Assembly: GCF_030555055.1 (NCBI RefSeq)
Contig: NZ_JAMOAO010000001.1
Location: forward strand, 2,976,001-3,040,000
From: Nocardiopsis sp. YSL2
Lineage (GTDB): Bacteria > Actinomycetota > Actinomycetes > Streptosporangiales > Streptosporangiaceae
Direction of reading: 5' to 3'
Length of the DNA stretch: 64,000 nucleotides
Shown here: one piece after another, positions 31,932 to 41,481 of the stretch
Numbering within the stretch: the stretch's first letter is position 1
Layout of the letters: every line of letters starts with the position of its first letter
Program-made: the position numbers and the translations under genes
Notes under the pieces: model-generated
The model's database searches: none
What the model saw: the letters and a program-made list of their open reading frames with translations, nothing else
Told to the model about the DNA's origin: nothing

Positions 31932-33263
31932 TTGACTGAGAATCGACATTCCGCTCCGGGCGGCCCGGCGTGGCTGCGCGAGGAGGAACGCAGGCTGTAC
32001 GCCTTCGCCGAGGGCGCGGCGGTACCCGACGGCTTCGGCTGGCTGGACTCGCGGGGCGGGGTGGGCCGGGACCGGCCGACCGCCACCTGGATCACCGCGC
32101 GCATGACGCACGTGTTCTCCCTGGCGTCCCTGCGGGGCGAGGAGGACGCCGGCCGCCTGGCCGACCACGGGCTGGCGGCGCTGTCGGGCCCGCTGCGCGA
32201 CGCCGAGCACGGCGGCTGGTTCGACCATGTACCCGCCGCCGATGTCCCGAACGGTTCCTGGGAGCGCTCCCAGGCCCATTCCGGGTCCGCCGACGACGCC
32301 CCGGAACCGCCTCGCAAGTCGGCCTACGAGCACGCCTTCGTCGTCCTGGCCGCCGCCACCGCCACGGCCGCCGGACGTCCCGGTGCCGCCGCGCTCCTGA
32401 CGGAGGCGCTGGAGGTCGTGGACACCCGGTTCTGGGAGGAGTCCGCCGGCGCGGTCCGCGAGAGCTGGGACGCCGCGTGGACGGAGACCGAGGACTACCG
32501 CGGCGCGAACAGCAACATGCACAGCGTCGAGGCCTTCCTCGCCGCCGCCGACGCCACCGGTGACCACCGGTGGACCCGGCGCGCCCTGGCCATCGCCGAG
32601 CGCCTGGTCCACGGAGTGGCCGCCGCGCACGACTGGCGGCTGCCCGAGCACTTCACCGCCGACTGGTCGCCGCTGCCGGACTACAACCGGGACCGCCCCG
32701 ACCACCCCTTCCGCCCGTTCGGCAGCACCACCGGCCACCTGCTCGAATGGGCGCGACTCCTGCTGCACCTGGAGGCCGCCCTCACCCGCGCGGGCGACCC
32801 GGTCCCCGACTGGCTGCTCGCCGACGCCGAGCTCCTGTTCGAGCACTCCGTCCGGCGGGGCTGGGCGGTGGACGGCGCCGACGGTTTCGTCTACACGCTG
32901 GACTGGGAGGACCGCCCGGTCGTGCGTGAGCGCATGCACTGGGTGGTCGCCGAGGCCACGATGGCCGCCTGGGCCCTGGCCAGGCGCACCGGCGGGGCGA
33001 ACTACACCCGCGACTACGAGCGCTGGTGGGCCTACGCCGAGCGCTTCCACATCGACCGCGAACTCGGGAGCTGGCGGCACGAGCTCGACGCGGCCAACGC
33101 CCCCGCGGCCACGGTGTGGCCGGGCAAACCCGACGTCTACCACGCCTACCAGGCGGTCCTTCTGCCCCAGGGGGAGCTGGCGGCCTCGGTCGCGGCCGGG
33201 ATCCCGGCCGGCCCCGGCTCCGGCTCCTCCGATCCCTCCGAGCACCCCGAGGTGAGCACGTGA
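31932..33263 (+). CDS. AGE-family sugar epimerase/isomerase
   Basis: A 443-residue (alpha/alpha)6-barrel protein of the N-acylglucosamine 2-epimerase family. I chose the TTG at 31932 because AGGAGG lies 7 bases upstream. Family blocks include HVFSLASLRG, KSAYEHAFVVLAAA, SWDAAWTETEDYRGANSNMHSVEAFLAA, RPFGSTTGHLLEWARLLL and VKxH-like C-terminal WRHELDAANAP...GKPDVYHAYQ. This subgroup contains aldose-ketose isomerases such as mannose isomerase and YihS. The stop overlaps the start of a PfkB kinase, so I infer mannose (or another aldose) to ketose conversion followed by phosphorylation. Confidence 0.88.
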   Translation: MTENRHSAPGGPAWLREEERRLYAFAEGAAVPDGFGWLDSRGGVGRDRPTATWITARMTHVFSLASLRGEEDAGRLADHGLAALSGPLRDAEHGGWFDHVPAADVPNGSWERSQAHSGSADDAPEPPRKSAYEHAFVVLAAATATAAGRPGAAALLTEALEVVDTRFWEESAGAVRESWDAAWTETEDYRGANSNMHSVEAFLAAADATGDHRWTRRALAIAERLVHGVAAAHDWRLPEHFTADWSPLPDYNRDRPDHPFRPFGSTTGHLLEWARLLLHLEAALTRAGDPVPDWLLADAELLFEHSVRRGWAVDGADGFVYTLDWEDRPVVRERMHWVVAEATMAAWALARRTGGANYTRDYERWWAYAERFHIDRELGSWRHELDAANAPAATVWPGKPDVYHAYQAVLLPQGELAASVAAGIPAGPGSGSSDPSEHPEVST

Positions 33264-34237
33264 GTCACGGACACCCCCGTCTCCTCGTCGTCGGCGAGAA
33301 CGTCATGGACCTGCTGCCCGCGGGGGAGGACGGCGGCCTCCTGCGCGCCGCGCCCGGCGGCGGTCCCGCCAACACGGCGGTCGCGGCGTCCCGGCTGGGC
33401 GTTCCCACCCGCCTGCTGGCCCGGATCGGGTCCGACGGGTTCGGCGACCGCATCCGGCGGCGGCTCCTGGCGGAGGGCCTGGACCCGGTCGGCCTGCTCG
33501 CGGCGGAGGAGCCCTCCGCGCTCGCGCTCGCCTCACTCGGCCCGGACGGCTCGGCCCGCTACGACTTCCGGATGGACGACGCGGCCGACTGGAGGTGGCG
33601 CCCGGGAGAGCTTCCGGAGGAACTGGAGTCCGGCGTGCGCGCCCTGCACGCCGCCTCCATCGCCCTGTTCCGGGAGCCCGGTGCCACGCTCATCGAGGCG
33701 ATGCTGCGCCGCGAACACGGGCGGGGCGGCGTCACGATCACCCTCGACCCCAACATCCGCCGCGAGGTGATCGGCGATCCGGCGTCCGCCCGTGCCCTGG
33801 CGCTGCGGCACGCCGCCCAGGCACACGTGGTCAAGGCCAGTGACGAGGACCTCGCCTTCCTGTACCCGGACCTGGCTCCGCGGGAGGCGGTCCGAGCGCT
33901 CGCGGCGCTGGGTCCGGCCCTGGTCGTGGCCACGCTCGGCGGGAAGGGGGCCTTCGCGGTCAGCCACGGGGAGGAGGTCGCGGTCCCCGCGCCCGAGGTG
34001 GAGGTGGTGGACACCGTCGGTGCGGGGGACTCCTTCATGGGCGCCCTGCTGTACTGGCTGGACCGCGCCGACCTGCTGGGCGACGGCCCCCGGGCGCGGC
34101 TCGCGGGCCTGACCACGGCCGACGTGGAGGACCTGCTCCGCTTCGCCGCGCGGGCCGCCGCGTACACCGTGACCCGGGAGGGCGCGGACCCGCCGACCAT
34201 CGCGCAGGTGGAGGTGCGCCAGACCGGCGGGGCCTGA
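33260..34237 (+). CDS. PfkB-family carbohydrate kinase (fructokinase-like)
   Basis: A 325-residue sugar kinase from GTG 33260, which overlaps the isomerase stop (GTGA) and has GAGGTGA just upstream. The N-terminal substrate motif is APGGGPANTAVAASRLG and the C-terminal signature is VVDTVGAGDSFMGALLYWL with the catalytic Asp in GAGDS. The proteins most like this phosphorylate fructose or other ketoses with ATP. Coupling to the AGE isomerase fits a two-step entry of an aldose into glycolysis. Confidence 0.9.
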   Translation: MSHGHPRLLVVGENVMDLLPAGEDGGLLRAAPGGGPANTAVAASRLGVPTRLLARIGSDGFGDRIRRRLLAEGLDPVGLLAAEEPSALALASLGPDGSARYDFRMDDAADWRWRPGELPEELESGVRALHAASIALFREPGATLIEAMLRREHGRGGVTITLDPNIRREVIGDPASARALALRHAAQAHVVKASDEDLAFLYPDLAPREAVRALAALGPALVVATLGGKGAFAVSHGEEVAVPAPEVEVVDTVGAGDSFMGALLYWLDRADLLGDGPRARLAGLTTADVEDLLRFAARAAAYTVTREGADPPTIAQVEVRQTGGA

Positions 34238-34693
34238 GGAGGGTCCCGTCGTTGGCCCCGCGGGCCGACCGGCGTGACCGGAACGCGGGGCCGGGGATCA
34301 CACGGGGGTGGAGCGGAGGGGGGAGGGAAGCGGGGTGGACCGGCGGGAAAAACAGGTCGAACATGACACTTTGAGTCATTTGTCCTTTGTGTCGGGATCG
34401 CGGGGGAGTGTGGTCCGCGCATTACGGCTTGGTAACCGTGATGTGGCCGACAGAGGGGCGTGCCGCCGTCCCGAGGCGCCCGTTCACGTGAGTCGCGTCA
34501 CGCTCACCCCGGAACGGAACCGCAGGTGGGCACTCGTCTGTCACACTGGTTCACACCTCGCGCGCACCCCCGCTCCACCCCCTTCCGAGCCTCGTGCGAC
34601 CGTCCCGTGCGACTCCGTGCGGGTATCGGTGAAACGACCAGTGTGCCTGCTCGCACCTGCCGCGATGGGGCCCTCGTGTGAAACTGTGAGCAC
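34238..34693. other. Intergenic region upstream of the LAL regulator
   Basis: No gene seen. Holds a small dyad ATGAC-N7-GTCAT at 34362-34378 in an AT-richer stretch, and a possible but weak hairpin (GGCCCCGC ... GCGGGGCC, 34254-34293) after the kinase gene. The dyad could be an operator for the large regulator downstream. Confidence 0.4.
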
Positions 34694-37588
34694 GTGGCTG
34701 GCAGTTACACGGGACCCCCGAGCGTTCGGCTCCGGGGTCGCGAAAACGAACTGAGGCTCCTCGCCGACGCACTCGGCGAAGCGAGGGCCCGGCGCGGGGC
34801 GTGCCTGCTGCTCTCCGGCGGTCCCGGCCGCGGCAAGACCTCGCTCCTGGAGCACACCCGCGCCATGGCCGGTGATTTCACCGTCCTGTTCGCCGGTGGC
34901 ATCCCCGACGAGGGCGACCTGCCCTTCGCCGGGCTCCAGCGGCTGCTGCGCCCGGTCGAGTCCGTCGCCGACCGCATGGCCGAGGACCGGCGGGACCTGC
35001 TGCGCCGCACGCTCGGCGGCGGCGCGGTCGCCGACGCGGACCGGTTCGCCTTCTACACCGGCGTCCTGGAGCTCCTCACCCTCGCGGCCGAGGAACAGCC
35101 GCTGCTGCTCTGCGTCGACGACACCGACCGGCTGGACGGCCCGTCGCTGGACTCGCTCGCCTTCGTCGCCCGGCGCCTGACCGGTACCCCCGTGGCCGCG
35201 GTCTTCGCCGCGCATGGCGGCCACGACAAGCCCACCGGGGCCCGGCTGCCCTCCTCCGTCGGAGAGCCCACCCCCGACGCGCTCATCCCCGGCGTCACCG
35301 AGCACCTCGTCGAGCCGCTGCCCGAGCGCGCGATCCACGACATCGTCACCGACCACGCCCCGGTCACGGTCGGGTCGGCCGTGCGCACGGCGCTCGTGGC
35401 CGCCGCGCACGGCAACCCCGCGGCGGTCCTCGGCTTCCTGCGCTGCCTCACCGACGCCCAGCTGCTCGGGAACGACCCCCTGCCCGAGACCCTGCGTCTC
35501 GACGGCCGCCTGCGCGCCGACCTCCTCACCCCCTACATGGAGCTCGCCGGGCCCACACGGCACCTGCTCCTCCTCGCCGCGCTCTCCAGGGAGCCGCGCG
35601 CCCACGTGATCCTGGCCGCCCGCGCGGGCGGCCAGGAGAGCGCGGACGGCGGAACCGATGAGGCCGACGGGGGCTTCGCGGCCGGCGCCGGCGGGGAAGC
35701 GGGCCGGGACCCCGCCCCGACCATCGCCGACCTGGAGCCCGCCGAGGAGCGCGGCCTGGTGCGCGTGGACGGCGACGCCGTCGTCTTCACCGACCCCCTC
35801 CTGCGCGAGGCGATCGCACAGGGCGGCGCCGCCGGCCGCCTGCGCGCCGCCCACCGCGAGCTGGCGGCGGTCGTGGACGCCGAGCACGCCCCCGTCGACT
35901 TCGCGCTGCACACCTCGTCCGGCACCGGGAGCCCGGACGCCGACCTCGCCGCCGCCGTCGCGGGGGCCGCGCTCCACGCCAAGCGGCTGGAGGGCTCCCT
36001 GGCCGCCTCGCTCACCTACGAGCGCGCCGCGGGCCTGACCCCCGAGTCCGACGAGCGCGCCTGCCGGCTCACCTCGGCGGCCTACGAGTCCTACGTGGCG
36101 GGACGCTCCGACCGCGCCGCCCGGCTGCTCGGCCGCGCGCGCCCCCTCGCGGTCTCCGACCGGCGCCGGGCCACGGTCGACCTCATCGACGCCCAGCTGT
36201 ACATGCGCGACGGGAACGCCATCGACGCCGCCGACCGGCTGCTGGCCGCGGGACGCGAACTCCTCCCGCACGACCACGGGCTGGCCCTGCGCGCCTTCGT
36301 CCGCGCCGCCGACTCCGCGTCCCTGGCGGGCGACCCCGTGCGCTTCGGCCGCATCACCGACCTGGCCCTGCCGCTGGTGCGGCCGGACAGCTCGCCGTCC
36401 ACGCGCCTCATCGGCGCCTACCTGGAGGGGTGCGCGGTCTCCTTCCGCGGCGACTACGTCCGTTCCACACCCCTGCTGCGCAGCGTCAACGCACTGGCCG
36501 TGGAGATCGACAGGCCGTCGGAGCTGATCTGGGCCGGTGTCACCGGCCTCCGCCTGGGCGACGCGCCCTACGTGCGGTCGGTGACCTCGCGGGCCGTGGA
36601 GGTCGCGCGCGCCCGGGTCGAGACCGCCAACGTTCCCGCCGCGCTGGGCTTCCTCGTCTTCTCGGAGTTCTGGAGCGGACGCTTCCCGTCAGCGGCGGGC
36701 ACCGCGCTGACCGGTCTGCGGGTCGCCCGCGAGTGCGGACAGTCGGTGTGGGCCACCCAGCACCTGGCGTCGCTGGCCATGATCGCCGCCATCCAGGGGG
36801 ACGTGGAGACCTGCCGGATCAGGGCCAAGGCCGTGGCCGCGCAGGCGGGCGAGAACAGTCTCGGCCTGGCCTCGGCGCTGGCCGCCTGGGCCCAGGCCGT
36901 CCTGGAGCTGTCGCGCGGCAACGCCGCCGACGCGTTCTTCCGGCTGCGCGCGCTCGCGCACGCCGGTCCCGGTCACGGACACCCGACCATGCGGCTGCTG
37001 ACCGCGCCCCACTTCGTGGAGGCCGCGACCCGCATGGGGGAGACCGACTGGGCGCACACCTCCCTGGCGGGCTACCGCCGCTGGGCGGAGGCGGTGGACA
37101 GCCCGGGCGTACTGGCCCTGGCCGCCCGCTGCTCCGGACTGCTGGCCTGCGCCGACGAGGCCGCGGACCACTTCGAGAACGCTCTGGCCCTGCACCGGGC
37201 CTGCGGTGACGACGACGTCGAACACGCGCGCACCCAACTGCTCTTCGGCGCGTTCCTGCGGAGGGCCCGCCTTCCCGGCCGGGCCCGTGAACACCTCTAC
37301 AACGCGTTGGAGTCGTTCGAACGCTTCGGAGCCCGGCTGTGGGTGCGACAGACCCGCGCCGAGCTGCGAGCCATCGGGACCTCCGAGAGGGGGCCCGATC
37401 CCTCCGCCACCAGCGAGCTGACCGCTCAGCAACAGCAGATCGCGCGGCTCGTGGCGGAGGGGGCCACCAACCGCGAGGTGGCCGCGCACATGTTCATCAG
37501 CCCGCGCACGGTCGAACACCACCTGCGCGGCATCTTCCGAAAGCTCAACATCAGGTCCCGGGTGGACCTGGCACGCCTGTTCAACTGA
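34694..37588 (+). CDS. Large ATP-binding LuxR (LAL) transcriptional regulator
   Basis: A 964-residue protein starting at GTG 34694; the SD is weak. It has an N-terminal AAA/STAND NTPase with Walker A LLSGGPGRGKTSLLEH and Walker B LLLCVDDTDRL, a long helical, TPR-like middle (about residues 380-880) and a C-terminal LuxR HTH (LTAQQQQIARLVAEGATNREVAAHMFISPRTVEHHL). LAL proteins are MalT-like signal-dependent activators. It is followed by an ABC transporter operon with an operator-like palindrome, but a direct link is not shown; LAL genes often govern sugar or secondary metabolism. Confidence 0.92.
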   Translation: MAGSYTGPPSVRLRGRENELRLLADALGEARARRGACLLLSGGPGRGKTSLLEHTRAMAGDFTVLFAGGIPDEGDLPFAGLQRLLRPVESVADRMAEDRRDLLRRTLGGGAVADADRFAFYTGVLELLTLAAEEQPLLLCVDDTDRLDGPSLDSLAFVARRLTGTPVAAVFAAHGGHDKPTGARLPSSVGEPTPDALIPGVTEHLVEPLPERAIHDIVTDHAPVTVGSAVRTALVAAAHGNPAAVLGFLRCLTDAQLLGNDPLPETLRLDGRLRADLLTPYMELAGPTRHLLLLAALSREPRAHVILAARAGGQESADGGTDEADGGFAAGAGGEAGRDPAPTIADLEPAEERGLVRVDGDAVVFTDPLLREAIAQGGAAGRLRAAHRELAAVVDAEHAPVDFALHTSSGTGSPDADLAAAVAGAALHAKRLEGSLAASLTYERAAGLTPESDERACRLTSAAYESYVAGRSDRAARLLGRARPLAVSDRRRATVDLIDAQLYMRDGNAIDAADRLLAAGRELLPHDHGLALRAFVRAADSASLAGDPVRFGRITDLALPLVRPDSSPSTRLIGAYLEGCAVSFRGDYVRSTPLLRSVNALAVEIDRPSELIWAGVTGLRLGDAPYVRSVTSRAVEVARARVETANVPAALGFLVFSEFWSGRFPSAAGTALTGLRVARECGQSVWATQHLASLAMIAAIQGDVETCRIRAKAVAAQAGENSLGLASALAAWAQAVLELSRGNAADAFFRLRALAHAGPGHGHPTMRLLTAPHFVEAATRMGETDWAHTSLAGYRRWAEAVDSPGVLALAARCSGLLACADEAADHFENALALHRACGDDDVEHARTQLLFGAFLRRARLPGRAREHLYNALESFERFGARLWVRQTRAELRAIGTSERGPDPSATSELTAQQQQIARLVAEGATNREVAAHMFISPRTVEHHLRGIFRKLNIRSRVDLARLFN

Positions 37589-37660
37589 CCACGTCGGACC
37601 GGCGCCGACCGGGCGGGTGACGGTCGGTCCGGTGGACGGCGGGGCGGTGCGGCTCGATCA

Positions 37661-37692
37661 CGATTCCGTACCAACCGGTCGGTACGGAATCG
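37661..37692. promoter_or_regulatory. 32-bp near-perfect palindrome before the ABC transporter
   Basis: Half-sites CGATTCCGTACC, 12 of 12 matching, with a centre AACCGGTC that is also nearly symmetric; 15 of 16 positions pair overall. It ends 25 bases before the first transporter gene, so it overlaps the expected promoter. Typical of TetR-type operators; could alternatively serve as terminator of the LAL gene. Confidence 0.6.
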
Positions 37693-37717
37693 CAGGTCAA
37701 CCGGGAGAGAGGACTCC

Positions 37718-38566
37718 ATGACAACGACCGCACGTGACCAACTACTGAGCGCGGACGGGGTGACCGTGCGCTTCGGGGGCCTGACCGCCCTCGACGACGT
37801 CGGGCTGCAGGTCGCTCCCGGTAGCGTCGTCGGTCTCATCGGCCCCAACGGAGCGGGCAAGACCACGTTGTTCAACGTGCTCTCCGGAATCCTGCGGCCC
37901 ACGTCCGGCACCATCTCGTGGAAGGGCGCGCCGCCTCCCGGCCGCCGCCCGCACCACCTGGCCCGGGCCGGCATCTCGCGCACCTTCCAGGGCCTGAACC
38001 TCTTCCCGATGATGTCGGTCCTGGAGAACGTGGTGGCGGGCGCCGACCGGAACGCGCGGGGCGGCCCCCTGTCGCTGGTCACCGGCCTGGGCCGGCACCA
38101 CCGCGACGAGCGCGAGCTGCGCGCCCGCGCCGAGGCGACCCTGGAGCGCTTCGGGATCGGAGAGTTCGCCGCGCGGCTGCCGGGCACTCTGCCCTACGGC
38201 ATCCAGAAGCAGGTGGCGCTGGCCCGCGCGTGCGTCTCCGACCCCGAGCTCCTGCTCCTGGACGAACCCGCCAGCGGACTCTCGGGCCAGCAGATCGACG
38301 ACCTCGCCGACCAGATCCGCGGGTTCAGCGAGCACATGGCCGTGGTCCTGGTCGAGCACCACATGGACCTGGTCATGCGGGTGTGCGACCACATCGTGGT
38401 CCTGAACTTCGGCAAGGTCATCTCCACCGGCACGCCGGAGGAGGTGCAGGCCGACTCCGCCGTCACCGAGGCCTACCTCGGCACCGCGGTGGAGGGCTCC
38501 GCCGCGGCGCCCAGCGGCGGTCCCGCCACGTCCGAACCCTCGCACTCCGACGGAGGCACACGATGA
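37718..38566 (+). CDS. livG: Branched-chain amino-acid-type ABC transporter ATPase (LivG)
   Basis: A 282-residue ATPase. Walker A is LIGPNGAGKTTLFNVLSG, the signature-region segment is LPYGIQKQVALARA, Walker B is LLLLDEPASGLS, and the switch His is in VVLVEHHMDLVMR. The length and the RTFQGLNLFPMMSVLENVV segment are typical of LivG. GAGAGAGG lies six bases before ATG. First gene of a five-gene import operon with the order ATPase, ATPase, permease, permease, binding protein; its stop overlaps the next start. Confidence 0.93.
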   Translation: MTTTARDQLLSADGVTVRFGGLTALDDVGLQVAPGSVVGLIGPNGAGKTTLFNVLSGILRPTSGTISWKGAPPPGRRPHHLARAGISRTFQGLNLFPMMSVLENVVAGADRNARGGPLSLVTGLGRHHRDERELRARAEATLERFGIGEFAARLPGTLPYGIQKQVALARACVSDPELLLLDEPASGLSGQQIDDLADQIRGFSEHMAVVLVEHHMDLVMRVCDHIVVLNFGKVISTGTPEEVQADSAVTEAYLGTAVEGSAAAPSGGPATSEPSHSDGGTR

Positions 38567-39360
38567 GCGCGCAGCACGCGAACGGCGCCGCCCCGGGCGC
38601 GAACACCGGCACGGCACCGGCGGCGGACCCCGCCCGGAACGGCGGCGCCGAGCCCATCCTGCGGGTGGAGGGCCTGAGCGCCCACTTCGGCGCGGTGCGC
38701 GCCCTCGCCGACGTGTCCCTGGCCGTGCCGCCTCAGGGCATGTGCGGGGTCCTCGGCGCCAACGGCGCGGGCAAGACCACGCTCCTGCGGTCCCTCACCG
38801 GACTGCACCGCGCCTCCTCCGGACGGGTCGTACTGGCGGGCGAGGACATCACGCGGCTTCCCGCGGAGAAGGTCATCACCCGCGGCCTCGCCCACGTCCC
38901 CGAGGGCGGCGGCGTGATCGTCGAACTCACCGTCGAGGAGAACCTGCGCCTGGGCGGCCTCTGGCGCAGGGACCGGCGCGACCGTTCCACGTTGAGCGAG
39001 GTCATGGACCTGTTCCCGCCGCTGGCCGAGCGGCGGCACAAGTCCGCCAGCACGCTGTCCGGCGGCGAGCGCCAGATGCTGGCCATCGGGCGTGCGCTGA
39101 TGGCCCGCCCCAAGGTCCTGCTCCTGGACGAGCCCTCCCTGGGCCTGGCCCCCCTCATCACGCAGCAGATCTTCGCCCTGCTGCGCGACCTGCGGGAGCG
39201 CACCGGCCTGACGGTCGTCCTCGTGGAGCAGAACGCGGCCGGCGCCCTGTCGGTCACCGACCACGGGTTCGTCCTGAACCAGGGGCGCGTGGCCGCCGAG
39301 GGCTCCTCGGCGGACCTGCTCTCCGACGACCGCATGCGCCACGCCTACCTCGGCTTCTGA
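38563..39360 (+). CDS. livF: Branched-chain amino-acid-type ABC transporter ATPase (LivF)
   Basis: A 265-residue ATPase starting in an ATGA overlap with livG. After an alanine-rich, probably disordered N-terminus of about 30 residues it has Walker A VLGANGAGKTTLLRSLTG, signature LSGGERQMLAIGRAL, Walker B VLLLDEPSLGLAP and VVLVEQNAAGALS. HVPEGGGVIVELTVEENL is the typical LivF segment. It pairs with LivG to power uptake of an amino acid or amide-like substrate. Confidence 0.93.
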   Translation: MSAQHANGAAPGANTGTAPAADPARNGGAEPILRVEGLSAHFGAVRALADVSLAVPPQGMCGVLGANGAGKTTLLRSLTGLHRASSGRVVLAGEDITRLPAEKVITRGLAHVPEGGGVIVELTVEENLRLGGLWRRDRRDRSTLSEVMDLFPPLAERRHKSASTLSGGERQMLAIGRALMARPKVLLLDEPSLGLAPLITQQIFALLRDLRERTGLTVVLVEQNAAGALSVTDHGFVLNQGRVAAEGSSADLLSDDRMRHAYLGF

Positions 39361-39371
39361 GGAGACCCCCC

Positions 39372-40223
39372 ATGAACCACTTCATCAACCTGACCCTGAG
39401 CGGGTTGGCGTCCGGGGCCACGTACGCGGCGCTGGCGCTGTCCCTGGTCATCATCTACCAGGCCACACGGCTGGTGAACTTCGCCCAGCCCGCGCTCGCC
39501 CTGATGTCGGTCTACACCGCCTACACCGTGGTCCAGCTGACCGGTTCCTACTGGATCGGCTTCGCGAGCGCTCTGACGGTCGGCCTGGTCGCCGGAGCCG
39601 TGGTCGAACGGATCATCATCCGGCCGATCGCCCGCGTCTCCGAACTCAACGGCATCATCGTCACCCTCGGACTCCTACTCATCGTCCAGGGCGGCGTCGG
39701 GATGATCTGGGGCAACGAGCAGCACGGACTCCAGTACGCGTTCAGCTACGTCGGGCGCTTCTCGCCCGCCGACGCCTTCGCGCTCGGGTCCGTCGCCGCG
39801 GTCGCCCTGCTGCTGTTCGCCCTGTACCGGTACACGCCGCTCGGACTGCGGATGCGCGCCGCCGCCTTCCGACCGGAGGCGGCCCGGCTCAGCGGGGTCA
39901 AGGTGGGCCTGATGCTCACCGCCGGCTGGGGGATCGCCTCGGCCATCGGCGCTCTGGCGGGCATGCTCGCCGGCCCGCCGTTCCTCTCACCCAACGTGTT
40001 CGACATCGTCTTCGTCTTCGGCATCACCGCGGCCGTGGTGGGCGGTCTCGACAACCCGTTCGGCGCCGTCATCGGCGGCATGCTCATCGGCCTGGGCCTG
40101 ACCTACGTGTCCGGCTACGCGGGACCCGAACTGGCGACCCTCGCCGCCCTCGCCATCGTGGTCCTCGTGCTGAGCGTGCGTCCCGACGGCATCCTGTCCC
40201 GCCCGACCGCGCGAAAGGTGTAG
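39372..40223 (+). CDS. livH: Branched-chain amino-acid-type ABC permease (LivH)
   Basis: A 283-residue permease with about eight membrane segments. FINLTLSGLASGATYAALALSLVIIYQATRLVNFAQPALALMS is the usual LivH start and the cytoplasmic EAA-like loop FRPEAARLSGVKVG is present. It starts 11 bases after livF with GGAG just upstream. Forms the membrane channel together with LivM. Confidence 0.93.
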   Translation: MNHFINLTLSGLASGATYAALALSLVIIYQATRLVNFAQPALALMSVYTAYTVVQLTGSYWIGFASALTVGLVAGAVVERIIIRPIARVSELNGIIVTLGLLLIVQGGVGMIWGNEQHGLQYAFSYVGRFSPADAFALGSVAAVALLLFALYRYTPLGLRMRAAAFRPEAARLSGVKVGLMLTAGWGIASAIGALAGMLAGPPFLSPNVFDIVFVFGITAAVVGGLDNPFGAVIGGMLIGLGLTYVSGYAGPELATLAALAIVVLVLSVRPDGILSRPTARKV

Positions 40224-40225
40224 CA

Positions 40226-41413
40226 ATGTCCTCGCCCACCAGACAGCGCGCGGAGCGCGCCACCACCCCTGACCGGCCGGCCCCGGCCGCGCCCCGAGGC
40301 GCGGGCGGACGATGGCGGGGCCTGCCCTCGCCGCTGCGCCACCTGCTGCTCGCCGCACTCGGACTGTGCGCCGTCACGGCCCTGCTGTTCGTGACCGGCG
40401 ACCTGACCGCACTGCGGTTCGCCGCCGTCGGCTACACGATGCTGGCGCTGGCCGGCCTGCAGCTGCTCGTCGGCGGCAGCGGCCAGGTGTCCCTGGGCCA
40501 CGGCGCGTTCATGATGATCGGCGCTTACACCATGGCGCTGATGGTCCTGCACCAGCCGATGCTGCCGATCGCCGTGAACCTGCTGATCATCGTGGTGGTG
40601 TCGGTCGTGGCCGGGATCGCGGTCGGCGCCGCGACCGCTCGGCTGCACGGTCCCTACCTGGCCGGAGCCACGCTGATCCTGGCCGTGGGCCTGCCCGGGC
40701 TCACGCACCGCTACCACGAGTTCCTCGGCGGCAGCAACGGACTCAACATCCGCACCGCCGGCGCCCCGCCCGCACTGCAGGGGATCTTCTCCGGCAGTGA
40801 GTGGAAGGCGATCGTGGTGTGGACCGCGGTCGTCATCGGACTCGCGGTCCTGGCGACGGTGACCACCGGCCGCCTCGGGCGCCGCATGCGCGCGGTGCGC
40901 GACGACGAGACCGCGGCGGCCATGTCCGGCGTGCCCGTGGGCAGCACCAAGGTGGTCGCGTTCGTCATCGCGTCGGCCGCCGGCGGGCTGGCCGGGGGAC
41001 TCCAGGCCTACGTGCTCGGCACGGTCACACCCAGCACGTTCACGCTGGCGCTGTCCCTGAGCCTGCTCGCGGTGCTCGTCCTGGGCGGCATCGGCAGCAT
41101 GTGGGGCGCCTTCTGGGCCGCACTGGCGCTGGTCTACCTGGAGGTCTGGGTCTCCGACCTCGCCGGTGCCATGAGCTTCAGCCCGGACGTCGAGAACAAC
41201 CTTCCGGTGGTCGTGTTCGGCGTCATCCTCATCCTGGTCCTGCGCTTCTGGCCCTACGGGATCCAGGGCGTGTTCCAGCGGATGGCGTACAAGCGCAGAA
41301 CCGCCGCCGGGACCGCTTCCACGAACGGTGCCGGGTCCGCCGGCGCCTCTTCCACCAGTGCCCCGCCCAACGGTGCCGCTCCGGACACCGACGGCTCCAG
41401 GGGCGCCTCATGA
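40226..41413 (+). CDS. livM: Branched-chain amino-acid-type ABC permease (LivM)
   Basis: A 395-residue permease, two bases after livH, with GAAAGGTG as SD. After a basic N-terminus it has about ten membrane segments, including QVSLGHGAFMMIGAYTMALM typical of LivM, and the cytoplasmic loop AVRDDETAAAMSGVPVGSTKVVAF. The last 45 residues are a low-complexity alanine/serine/proline tail. Confidence 0.93.
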   Translation: MSSPTRQRAERATTPDRPAPAAPRGAGGRWRGLPSPLRHLLLAALGLCAVTALLFVTGDLTALRFAAVGYTMLALAGLQLLVGGSGQVSLGHGAFMMIGAYTMALMVLHQPMLPIAVNLLIIVVVSVVAGIAVGAATARLHGPYLAGATLILAVGLPGLTHRYHEFLGGSNGLNIRTAGAPPALQGIFSGSEWKAIVVWTAVVIGLAVLATVTTGRLGRRMRAVRDDETAAAMSGVPVGSTKVVAFVIASAAGGLAGGLQAYVLGTVTPSTFTLALSLSLLAVLVLGGIGSMWGAFWAALALVYLEVWVSDLAGAMSFSPDVENNLPVVVFGVILILVLRFWPYGIQGVFQRMAYKRRTAAGTASTNGAGSAGASSTSAPPNGAAPDTDGSRGAS

Positions 41414-41481
41414 AACCCGCGGCGGGACCCATCTCGGGGCCCGTGAGACCTCATCTCCACCCCCTGACGAAGGAGAACACG

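Noticed and set aside
32259-32272. Perfect CelR/CebR 14-mer inside the AGE isomerase gene
   Set aside because: It lies in frame as TGG GAG CGC TCC CAG (Trp-Glu-Arg-Ser-Gln), which preferred codons generate by chance. Kept only as a side note in a finding, not as an operator feature.
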